Origin: Rhabdornis inornatus
Lineage: Eukaryota; Chordata; Aves; Passeriformes; Rhabdornithidae
DNA length: 64,000 bases
Reading direction: 5' to 3'
NCBI GenBank assembly: GCA_013397075.1
Contig: VWZS01004360.1
Span: 212,305 to 276,304 of the forward strand
Shown: positions 27,701 to 39,700 of the stretch, piece after piece
How positions within the stretch are numbered: position 1 is the stretch's first letter
Layout: every line of letters starts with the position of its first letter
Program-made: the position numbers and the translations under genes
The notes under the pieces: model-generated
The model's database searches: none
Seen by the model: the letters and a program-made list of their open reading frames with translations, nothing else
Told to the model about the DNA's origin: nothing

Positions 27701-30700
27701 ACTTCATCTGCATCGTATATTTACTGGTTTTTGTGAAGCTGCTAATCTAGGAGGATGAAGACAGCTATAGAGATAACGAGGTGATTTGTATGTGGAATAA
27801 CAGAGCTCTCAAAACATTCTCACTTTCAATAAAGTCCTTTAAGGGATATCACTCACCAGGAAACACAAATCATCAACTAACAAAAGTCTGAATAAGTTCC
27901 AGAATAATTTCTCCAGTACAAACCCCAGATACCCATCACTTTTAAGGCCATTCTAGTTTTATCTTGAGATTAACCACTTGTATTTGGCACTTTTCTGGCA
28001 ATCCTTCCAAAGCCAAGCTGCAAAATTTGCCCTATAGAAGTGATTAAATACTCATGCTTATTGTTGATCCTAATCTGAAATTCAGCATCTTCTAGTGAAA
28101 TGAATGGTTTTTATAATGTGCACTTTAAAATGAAATAGCCTTTCTTCTCAAGGGAAAAAAAAAAACAAAAACAAAAAAACAGCTTTTGTTGTGGACACAG
28201 AAGAAAATCCTTGATGCACCCTGGAGTACACAAATATATTTCAGCTTTGTCTGCATACTTCAATAGTTACTCTTGATTACTGCCAAAATATACACTTTGA
28301 CCATCTAAACTGACTTGTTAAATTTAACTTCAATCCATCACTGTCTGTGACAAAGCCCATAAAACTCTACAAGACTTCTAGTATGTATCAACTTGGCCTG
28401 TGAGAAACTTCCCCATGCAATATTGGAATTCAACAATTACTTGAAACTGGAGTTTCTGTTGGGACACAAAATTTCGAGGGGAAGAACCCCCCCAGAATTT
28501 CAGATCAAAGAGGCAGCAGTATCAATGGCAAATAAACACAGGCACAAACTCTGAGGCTGTGGCTTTGATCTGAATTGAAAATTCAGGTACAGATTTGAAG
28601 CCAGTCCCTTCTAACACAGTCAATTCCCCAAGCTGGAAGATCAGCTGAACAGGAAGAAGTTATTCAAGTTACTGTCTTGCTTTCTATGTTTTGGTTTATG
28701 AAAAATGTTGAATAATTGAATTCATGTCATAGGACAGAACAGGTAACTAGCTGAACTCTCAACTCCCAAGCAGTCTGGGAAAAACATCCCAATGTTTGTC
28801 CTAAACAGCTTCCCAGAACTAGAAGCTGTAAGGTAAATAGATCTTTTGGCATTGAAAGGCATAACTAGCAAGGAGGAAGGAAAAATCTTTCCTAGCTTAA
28901 AAAACAGGTCTGTTGTCTGCAGACCTGTAAAGTTAGCTCTGGACATAGGTCTTTCATTTGAAATTATCCAGAAGAAAGCACAGGTCTGCATGGATGATAT
29001 AAACCAAACTGAACCTTTTGTGAGTTTTGCAATGCTAGATTTTTCTCTTTTTTTTAATGCTGTTTTCCAGCTACAAACAGACTAAAATGTTCTGTGGTAA
29101 CTGAATCATTCATGTGATTGCTACTCTAAGTAAACAAAAACAAAAAGGTTTTGTTTGCTCTGCTGTGAAACAACTGCAAGTCATAGGACTGGCTTGGATG
29201 AGAACAAGAGAAAAGAATATTTCTGACTTTGGAAGCGTTTCTACCTCACCTTGCAGCCCAGCATCTGCCTAAGAATTGTCAGGCCAATAAAGGCCTTTAT
29301 GTAAACTGCAGGCACTGATCACCTCAGAAATGCTGTAACACTCACAGCTAACAGGCAATAGTTAACTGACATTTTTTAGTTAATGCACAGAATAAAGAAA
29401 TGGTGAGCTTTGCCCTGGTACCTCTCTTTGAAAAAAAATGAAAGAACAGTTTTGCCTCAGAATCTTCCTAAGGTTTCCATGTAACTTCTAGATAAAATTT
29501 ACCAGATTAGGAAACTGAAACATGAATTTTATTTTAATCACAGATGAGAAATCCCAAACTGGGAAGAAATCCCAGCTCACTCAGTCCCATGCTACAGTGA
29601 GGAATCCATTCCTCTTCCCTAGCTAGGAACTTCATTCACACGTTAGTTTTGCTTGGGTTCTTCAATAAGCAAGAGGCCAGATTCAGATAAAGCCACAACA
29701 AGGTGCATATGTGATTCCTTATGACAGAAACTGGCTCCTTGGGTCAGCTTTTGCCAATTCCAGCTACAGCCAGAAATCAAGACCTTCCCAGCCTTCAGGA
29801 GGGATGCTGCTCTCCAGGGGGACGTAGCTTCCTACCTGTGCTGATTCTGTCCTGCACTGCAAACAGAATTCTAAATATGTTGCTGATTCCAAAGATCTCC
29901 TGAAAATGTTTTCCACATGTATTTTGCAGCACTTAGGATAAAGTGAGTGTATTTGTTGACTTTTTTTTTAATGTATGAGAACAGAGATTATACAAACACA
30001 ATTTAAAACATCCTCTGATTTTAGAGAGGCTTTTAACCACTTGCCATTACTCTTAGGAGATAAAGGCTAATGTCCATAGTAGAATGCAGCCTGAACTGGC
30101 CAGCTAACACAAATATTAACAGCTATTCTGATTTACTTGGAAAAAGACTCAGAATTGCACATTCTTCAATCAAAGCCTTTTTTTATTCCACTACTTGTGA
30201 AAAATGTTGCAAAAGTACCACAAACAAAAAGGGGATACACTTTTTTTGTTTCCTAGATTTAGACTCCAAAATTATCTGTGCTAAATACAGAGGCACATAC
30301 ATATGTATCAGAGAAAGACAAAGAACTGGTCTTGATATCATCCTACACAGCTTGCTGTGTTTATGGTATCATGTTGAGTATTTCTGTTGGGCTGTCTGTG
30401 CTCTCCTTACTAAATAAAGCTCTCTCCATCCACACAGCTCATAACTGAACATTCCCTTATCCAAACAGGATGTTTTGGAGTATTTTAAGGCAATGACTGC
30501 CAAGAATTATCCCAAACTGCCTAAGCAGAATGTGCATGGGGGAGGGTGAAATTGGCTCTGTGAAACAAATTGCAAACCCAGCAATGTCCTACCTGTGCCC
30601 AGTTGCTGAAGACCTGCCCATTTCCTCCATAAGTGACGAGCTCCTGAGGAAACTAAAAAAAAGGCAATTCAACATTAAGGCAAGCACTTTTCTCAAACCT

Positions 30701-33700
30701 TTTACTGCATCTCTGAGCTACTTTTGCCATCCAGGTAATAAATCTTTTCTAGAGTTTATTGCATCAAAACTCTCTATGTTTTTGAAATCAGTTAAAGTGC
30801 TAAGTTAAGAACAAAAAATTAATATTATTTTTCAAAATTACATCACTGGGATGAGCTTCCAAAGACACAGGAAGCATCAGCACTAATTTTTCAACAAAGT
30901 TGTAGAAGCAATGTACCAAGAGCTGAGTTCTTGGAGTCTCAGGCATCAGCCAAGCTCCTGTATATAGCGCCTGTATGTCTAAATTTTTCAGTATTTATGT
31001 GAGAACACATACAGGAAATATCTTGCCAATTTGCTGCTGCCTGTGAATCCAGATTCCTTTTACTGTACCTTACCTGAGCCACAGAGGGATCCAGATTATT
31101 CATGATCATCAGCATGATGGCAGCAGCTGATTTGGTCTTGCAAGGGTATTCTCCTATGGGGTATGCCCTGGAAGGGTAGGCACAACAATTTAGAAGAAGC
31201 ACTCCAGCTCACAAGAGCAACCAGAACAACACACCCCACTGAAATATTTCTGCATGCCAGGGATACTCAAACTTGTCTGAGTTGCAGGCTTTTATTCAGG
31301 GAGGAAGAATAGAGGAAAAAAAAAGCACAGATCTGAAGTTACCCATGTATTTTAACAGGCAAATCAGGTTTTAACTATTATCAGAACTAAGCAAAACCAA
31401 GAAATTGCATTCATCTTATCATCTGCTGAATTATTTAATCACAATTGATAAATATGATGGCCAAGAACACTCATTGCTTTTCAACTGCATTTTTTAGGAG
31501 GTGGTGGACATGGCCTCTGCAACCATTGCCAGGCAAGCAGCCAAGTCCTGCAATGCCAAGGAAAGCAGCATCACTGCAAGTTGTCCTCAGGCTCATCCAC
31601 CCTTGTTATTTAAGATTGTATCTAAGAAAAAAACAAAACACCCACTCTCAAAACCTGAACTAGTTAGGAGAAATATGGGCCTTTCCACTAAAATGCACTT
31701 CATCCACAAGCTGAGAGGTGAGGTATGAGAAACAGTCACAAAGTTATCCCAGCTCAGGCTGCCTGGCACTAATGTCCTTAATGCCAGCTGCTGTGGTCAT
31801 CTCACTGTTCTCCTCTCCTCCACAATCTGTTTCTCTAAAACTTCTACTCTTGTATTTATACTGTAGCTGTTTAGGGCAGGGACTGTGTCTGCACAGGTTT
31901 TTAGTACAGTTGTGCTGAGGGCTCTGAGATAAGACACCTGAAGGAAGTAAAACCACTGAACAAAAGTTTTACTCCTTCCTCTTCTGTAAGCAACACCCCC
32001 ATTACCAACACTGAAAATTCCTAAAGAGGGATGGGATCTTTTGGCATGGTTTCTAAATGATCTTCCTTTTATTGGACCCCAGATCTTCAATGGCTGGACA
32101 CTTGCTTTGTGCAGAGAAAGCTGCACTGAAAAGCTCAGGCTAAAGTGTGCCAACGACAAAAAAAAAAAATGGGGCATCAACTGCCCAGCTCATGAGCCAA
32201 GATCTGGCATGTATATTCCACAGATTCAGTAAATGAGCTCCTCCCATGATCCCATGCACTTTATCCTGGCTTTTAAAATCAGAATGCTAAAACAAATGCC
32301 TTGTAGTCATTGCCAAACCAGGAGGGAAAGCCTTTGAGTTTTTCCACAATGCTTTTTTTATTAGGGATTTCTGCTGTTCTAAACTTGATAAAAGAGCACT
32401 TCTGTGGAATGATACCAATTCATCAAGAGGAGATATTTACACATCATATTATTCAGGACATAAGAAACCCAACATCCAGGTGTCAGCTGAGTGCTCTGGC
32501 ACAGGAACATGACTTGAAAGGAGCTATGGTCCCTGGGACATACAAAACAAAAATCAAATACTCTCAGACAACAGAGATCAAAAGACATTTTCTCATTGTG
32601 AGATGGCAACAATCTATTAGAAAATGATCAGTGAAATGATCACAAATAAAAAATACTTGAAGCCATCAGAGAATCACTGATGCCAGTGATGGAAACAAGC
32701 TGCTGGACCATCTCATCCAAGCCTACTTGGAAGGAGTCACCATCTGTAGTTTAGTACAGGGTCCTCTGAAGTCCAGCTCTGCAAAACCTTTCAGATAGTC
32801 TTCCATTTGTCCACTCTTTAGGTGAATTCTGCAAGAGCTGACCCCAAGCTAATATGAGCAGCATAGAAACACGGTTGTCTGTGGAAATCAGAGCATTTTC
32901 TATTGTTTTATTCAGATTTCTGTATGGATATTAACCAGGCCCCTGCTGATGCAAAAAGGAATCAATCAGCCTAAAAAAAGCAGCTAGCCTCTGGCAGCCC
33001 TCACTAAACCTGTTCTGCTTCACAAACATTAGCCCCAGCAGCCCTAGAATGAAGTGATGGTCCAAAACCAACAGGCACAGCTTATTACACACCAGGGTCA
33101 CACAAAGGTTCCAATGGAAAAAAAGTACTGCCTTACTTTTAAAGCCCAGGAAGCTTCCTCTGCTCTGAGAGCATGCTCAACCAACCAGCCACTCACCTGG
33201 TCTTACTTCTTGCTTCAGTTGTGACTTGACTTGCAGCAGCCCAAAATTATTGCAAGTTTCCTGTCCAGGTTGTTATTGGAGGTCTCTGAGTGATGACTGG
33301 CCCCTGGAAACTTAGTCCTGCCATGGGGCAGAGTGTTTGGGATCCCTGTGTGTGGCAAAGCTGGCATTGCCACATGCACAGCCTGGCTCAGTCCTTCCCC
33401 TGTGTTGACTGAGCTGCCCAGGCCCACCACAGCCCACCCAGAAGGGAACACACTGCTTCCCTCCCAACCCTACGGAGCACCCCAAAACCTGCAGTAATCC
33501 TTCCTGTAAATGAAATCACTGCACTACACAGAGCATCCAAATTATCAGAGGGTGACCTCCATTGATGTGTTATGACAACTTCTACAAGAGGTAAATAGGA
33601 CACAGCAGTGCCACTCTTCAAAGGTCAGTTCCATAGGTGAAAGCTGGCAAGTAAATGGCAGCTGAATATAAGGTGAACCATCCAGTCCTCACCTCATCTC

Positions 33701-36700
33701 AATATCTGGGCAGAATCTGTACATATAGATGTGGCCATACAGCCTGAGTTCTTCAGCAAATTCCAGTGCCAGCTTCTTTTGGATTCCAGGTGGGAAATAA
33801 CGCAAGGCATTGCACAGAGCCAGCTGCCAAAAAACACACACAAAAAAAAAAAATAAACAAGAGAGGAAAAACAAGGTACAAGAGAAATGGAGGTAAGTGG
33901 GTGGCCCTGAACTTTAACCAGATTCAGCTGGAAGCCTGCCTGAGCTGTTACAAGGACAATGCAATTCAAAAGGCCAAGCTCACACCAGGGGAGCTTCATT
34001 CCTGCTTCCCTATAGAAGTGTTTCTACCCACATCTTTCCTTGTAGGTTCAACTGCAGTAAACATGTAATCCCATCTCCACCTGCCTCCCCAAATCTGCAT
34101 GGAGAGCCCTTGGAGATTTGGTAAGTAGTGCTCAACCTTATCAATATCAGACATGGATGAATTCTCTCTCACGGTGCTGGGGGCACTGAACTACCAAGTA
34201 AACATTGTTCAGAAATCCTTAAAAACTATGTCCCTAAACTCCAAGACACTGAAGATCCTACTGTACTTTCCATTCAAAAAGGGACCTTAGCCCAGAGTTA
34301 TGTGACATACTCCCAGACGAAGATGTTCGTGGGCTAAGTTTTATTGCAGATTCACTCCATTTAGCATTCTAATGTATTGCAGAGGGTGTTGGGTTACATT
34401 ATTTTATTGATGTTACATGTATCACTTCCAAATTAGCTGAAGTGATTACCAGGCACTCAGCTAAATTCTGCAGATGATACTACGTGGCTTACACTCCCTA
34501 TTGCCTTCAAAGACATTAGCCATGGTTTGCAAAGTACAATATGTCCTTTTGGATGAAAGAAACCATAAATAAATCACTATCTTTAGTAACAGCCTGTTAA
34601 GGCATGTCTCTGTAGTCTGTGTTTCATTTGATTAAAACCATAATGAGAACAAAGATTTTGTCATCTTTAAATAGCCAGTTTCATGCAAAGATCTTATAAG
34701 TGCGCTGGCAAATGGCTACACCATCCAAAGGACTTTTAGATGAAAAGATTCACAAATCATATGGAATTTCGTATATTCATGTGGCTGATTTTTTAATGGC
34801 TGTGGAAAGAATAGAAAGGGATCAAGTTTGATTCTGAATCTGATAACAGCTCAGTTTTTGAGAGGGCTGAGTAGAGATGTGACTCCTGCCATTGGCAGTT
34901 CAGTTGTGGAAGCAAGTGCCTCCTGGAGGGGGTGAGGGGTGGGCTGAAATGCAGATATCCAGAGCAAAGCATCTAGAAATGTCCAGTGTAATTATCACAC
35001 ACAGGCACCCTGGTAAGCAGTGCTGAAAAGCTCCACAGAACCCTCAGCTCAGGAACAGAACTCCTCATTCACCCTGTCCATGGTGTGGCTGTGATGGTTG
35101 GAGCTCTCCAGCTGCTTCATCTGAGCACTCTGGTCTCACATCCCTTAGAGAACACTAAAGGAACCATAAAACTAAAATGCCTCAAGATCAGTGAGGCTGT
35201 GCTGATTTACACCACCTGAGGATCAGACCAGTACAATCATACAAATTAGAATTGTCATTCCACACAGAATGATGAGGGGGAAAACCTATTTACCAGATGA
35301 GAAAAATGCAAATTCCATCTTCTAATACCACTTCATTCTTCTCCAGTTAGAGAAGCAGTCATTTTTCAAGGGCACGTTATTAATAAACACAAAAATCCCA
35401 CCTATATCTACACAATGACAAAACATAGGGGATTTCCAAAGTCAGTGTCAAAGGTGAGCAGTCATCACAGGGGGCTCTAGATACGAGAAATTTCTAAAGC
35501 AAAAATAAAATCACCTGCATCCCTAAAACCAACAAAATCAAGAGGCTAATGTTGATATTTTTACCACCTTTGAGAACTCTAAGGCTTCTGTTGTGGCAAG
35601 GATCACCCACAGTATTCAATCAATATATTATTTGTATTAAAATGAAAGTGATGGGCAAATATTTTTCTTCACAATTTAATTCACACAAGAAAAATCTGTT
35701 TTGATTTTCAAATAAATTTACTTAAACTGAGCCTATATCCTATAAGTGTTACACATTGACAGAAGCCTGAGTTTTGAAGATGCAAACATTAATGAAACGT
35801 GAACTTGAATCTTACATGAAATGTGGGAAAGGCACCTTGCACAGACAATAGAGATCTTACAGAAGAGGATTAAGACTATGGCTTGTTTAGCTGAACAGAA
35901 TAAAGGTGATATTTGATTGCTGCCTCACTGCAGGATAAATGTCAAAGCAGGAAAAAGCTTCAGGGAAATGCTGGAAAAGGAATAAATGGCTGTGAATTAC
36001 CTTTAAAAATGTAGTCTTGAAATTAGAAGAATTTAAATGTAAGAGATTGTAAAACAATCTCTCAGTAAAAGAGCCAGAGTGCTCAAAATTGCTTACATGA
36101 TGCCTGACTGCTTTATGAAAGGGCAATGGCCATGTGCATTGGGAAAAATTTTACATATTCATTATTGAGTCATAAACTGAATAACCTGAGAAAGACACTC
36201 GAGGAGCAAATTCAAATAGGCTGATCATTATGCTTCTGTGGGAAGGCAATATATTTCATTAAAGCATCATAAAAAACATTATCCTAGCCTTTTAGAGGGA
36301 TTGATTTACCTCTGACACACTGTGTTCTGAATATTTTTTGTATTTAATGTTTAGGTGTTCTTCCTTTTCATAACTTCCATTGACAGAAACTTAAGCTGCA
36401 CATGCTCAGTACCTCTGAAAAAGCAGGTCCAGAGTTCACTGGTGTCTTAAAAATATTATTTGCAGTTATAATCCTGAGTCTCATAGGCTGTTTTAAAAAA
36501 TTATCTCCTCTGAATTTGCTGAGTTACTTACTTAATTCAACTCTGTACGATGTAAGCAAACGAAAAGTCTTCCTCTTAAATCTGCCAGCTGGATCTAACA
36601 TTTGGTTCTTGTGTTTAAGTGCTAACCACTATTAGGGTGGTTTTTTTTAATACTCCCTAAAACTTTTATATTATAACAGGATTCTACTGCTATTTAAACA

Positions 36701-39700
36701 AGATTTAGACCTCTCAATGCTAAAATATAATCAAGAGAGCCCATGTAATCCAATCAATCAGCTGTAAGTTTCTTTGCTGGGGGATTCTCTTGAGAAATCA
36801 AGTAAACCAGCCTGTTTGTTAATTGGTGTTAGTTGAAGAGCCAGAAGGAAGCCTATTCAGAGAGAATGTCATTCATTTCCATTTTCTGAAATGCATCATC
36901 AGGACTTCCAATTTAAGACCCTTGAGACTCTCAGGCATTAAGGGTTGCAGTCTCCCTGTTCACTAAGGGAAAGGGAAGCACAAAGAGAGGAAGTGACTGG
37001 TTAAACTCTACAATTTCATTCTTTGTTCTGCCCCTTTTCCAGTGGAGATGGTGCTTCCCTCCCTCTTGTCATCTTCTGCCTGATGACACCCAGACTCAGG
37101 ATCTTTGGTGGCACTATTCTCTAAGCAGCAAGCAGGATTGTTTCATTTATTACCCTGCCTGATAGGTCCCAGTTTCAATCAGCTCAGCTGGGAAGTAAAC
37201 ATGGAGATTTCTTATAGCTATTGTTGTAAATGGGTTACAAGATGTGAAAGTTTAACCAAGTTCTTTATCATCCAGATGTCCCAAAACAGGAGCTAATATG
37301 CCAACCTTCCCAAACTACATATAAACTTGTTTGGGTAGCCTCATTTCTGGATATGCAAAGAAATCATAAAGGTCAAACCTTCCACTTCTTCACCAGAAGG
37401 CTGAAGAACAGCCTCAGGTGCTGAATGAGTTTTCAGCTCTTTATCCTAAGATGTCCCCAAGCAGGAGGTCCCAACTGCTCCCTTAGGAATAGGGAGCCAA
37501 GCAGAGCCAGCACAGCCAGGGCAGGCCCCAGCCTTGTACTACCTGAGGGAGGAGAGCAGGGCATGGCAGGGATGGCAGCCAGGTTCCACCAGGCAAGACC
37601 AGGCTGACCTGCAGGTCCAGGACCAAGCTGCAAGCGTGAGCCAGGACCAGATCTGGTGATGGTTACCATGGAGAGATGGAGCACAGAGATCCCCAGGGAG
37701 GTTCAGAGTGGGATGTCAGCCCACAGGTGGGACAGCACACCCAGGGGGACTGAGTACAGGGACAGCCTGAACAGAGCCAAAAACATCTCCAGCATAGCTG
37801 AGACTGAACCCCCAGTCCTCAGCCTAAATGGAGCCCCCAAGCCTATGGGCAGAGGGTGTGGGAGGAGACCTCAGGAGAGGCTCATCAGAGCCCATTACTG
37901 ACCTCAGCACCAGCCCAGAAACACAAGATATGCAATCAGGGGAGAGAAGGTCCTGCTGGGGACTGCAACATGACTTGGCTCTAAGATCCATAAGGGAATT
38001 GCTGTCTGGATAAAACCATACCGTTTTTTCTGATCCTGAGCAACACAGAGAAGTGCCCATTCTTTCCAAGTTGCTCCAGCTTTATTGGAATGTCAGTGAG
38101 TACAGAGCATGCAACACCCTTGAACTGCAAAGCACGCACCACACCTAGAAAGGGCAGTTTCTTTGAGGCACATTTACATTAAGCTACAGATGCTGAGAAA
38201 CAGAAGGCTAGGGTTTCCTGAGCTGTGGAGGGAGGGAAAGAGAGAGGATGTGGCTGTTTCAGGCCTCAGGCGAAGAATGCTGAAGGAAGAGAATTCAGGA
38301 AACATAATCAGAATCAGTTCTGAGATATGGCTCAATTTATCCAGGAAGATTAAAGTTGGTATGATAGGAAGAATTAGATACTTCTTCAGCAAGTCCCAAA
38401 ACACACAGTTCTTTATAAATCTCACTTACAGGATTTCTGTTATAACCACAAAAGGAAGCCCAAGAAAATAAAACATTGGCAGTAGTAAGGTTTATTATTG
38501 TAACAAGAACTGAAACTGGAATGAAGAGCATATGAAAAGAGGGAAAAATCCAGAGGAAATCAGCAGAGAATTATTAACTTCACTTCTGTCAAAGCTCTCT
38601 CTGAATATTTCAATTAGAAAGTGAATGAAGCCATACATAAAGACAAGTCTCATAATACGCTCAGCATTACACACTGTCAACAACACATGGAAGCCCATCT
38701 CAAGACTTAAAAAAACCTTATAGACCTAAAATCTTTCATCTACATGCTTTTCTAAGCATGGAGCACCTCTTAAAAAAAGAGATTTTACCTTTTAGATATG
38801 AAACAAATAACAGCTGAGCCTCTAATTCTCCTAAGAGTTTAAGGTGGAAGACTAACCATAGAGTAAATCATAAAGGAAGCCTTAAAATCTCTAATAGTCT
38901 AATGAAATACCCAACTGGCATGACCTCTTATCACATGCAGTAGGTAAATGGAGAGATGAGAGATGGATGTTACACAGTCAGCTGGGGGCAGAAAATCAGT
39001 CTACTGCTCCAAACCTTAAAGGAGGCAGGAAACTATTCCAGATTCTATATAGGGAGTGAAGACCTTGTCATTGCCTTCCCCTCCACAGGTTAGAGAGCTA
39101 GGTTTGGCATCCTCTTGAGAGACACCATCTCCTCCCCTGAAACATGAACTCCTTCCTGCTATATCAGACTTCTGGGGAAAAGTGATTTAAGAAAGGCAAA
39201 AGAATAAAACAGAGATGATTAGCAATGTTCTGACAGGCAGTGAAACTCACTCCCCACTCCTTTATCTTCACAGCCACCACCACAGCCCTTCTGCACACTT
39301 AGGAACCACATTTCCATGGGTCTGAGCTGTCCCAGGCACAGACAAGATGCCTCAACTATGAATGCTCCTGACATTGAAGTAAATCCTCTTTGGATATCTC
39401 ACAGCTGCTCCTCTTTCTACCCTTTGACTAGACTCTCCTCTGTTTGTGGAAGTGACTTTGAAAGAATTTGACTGCTGATGCCAGTGGGGAACTCCCACGA
39501 AGGCAAGGAAGTTGTGTGCAAGTTGTTATTGGGGAAGGAACTTCTGTGTTCTGACCAGAATGTCTCAGTGTAAGTGATGTTACATGTGATGAAGCACAGA
39601 CTTCCAAACTAAGGAACCCACCTTATCCTCTCCCACACAAATTCCTAAGGAACTCCACCCATTGACCATCATTTTCTGCTGCTGATTTTTTCAGTCTTGA

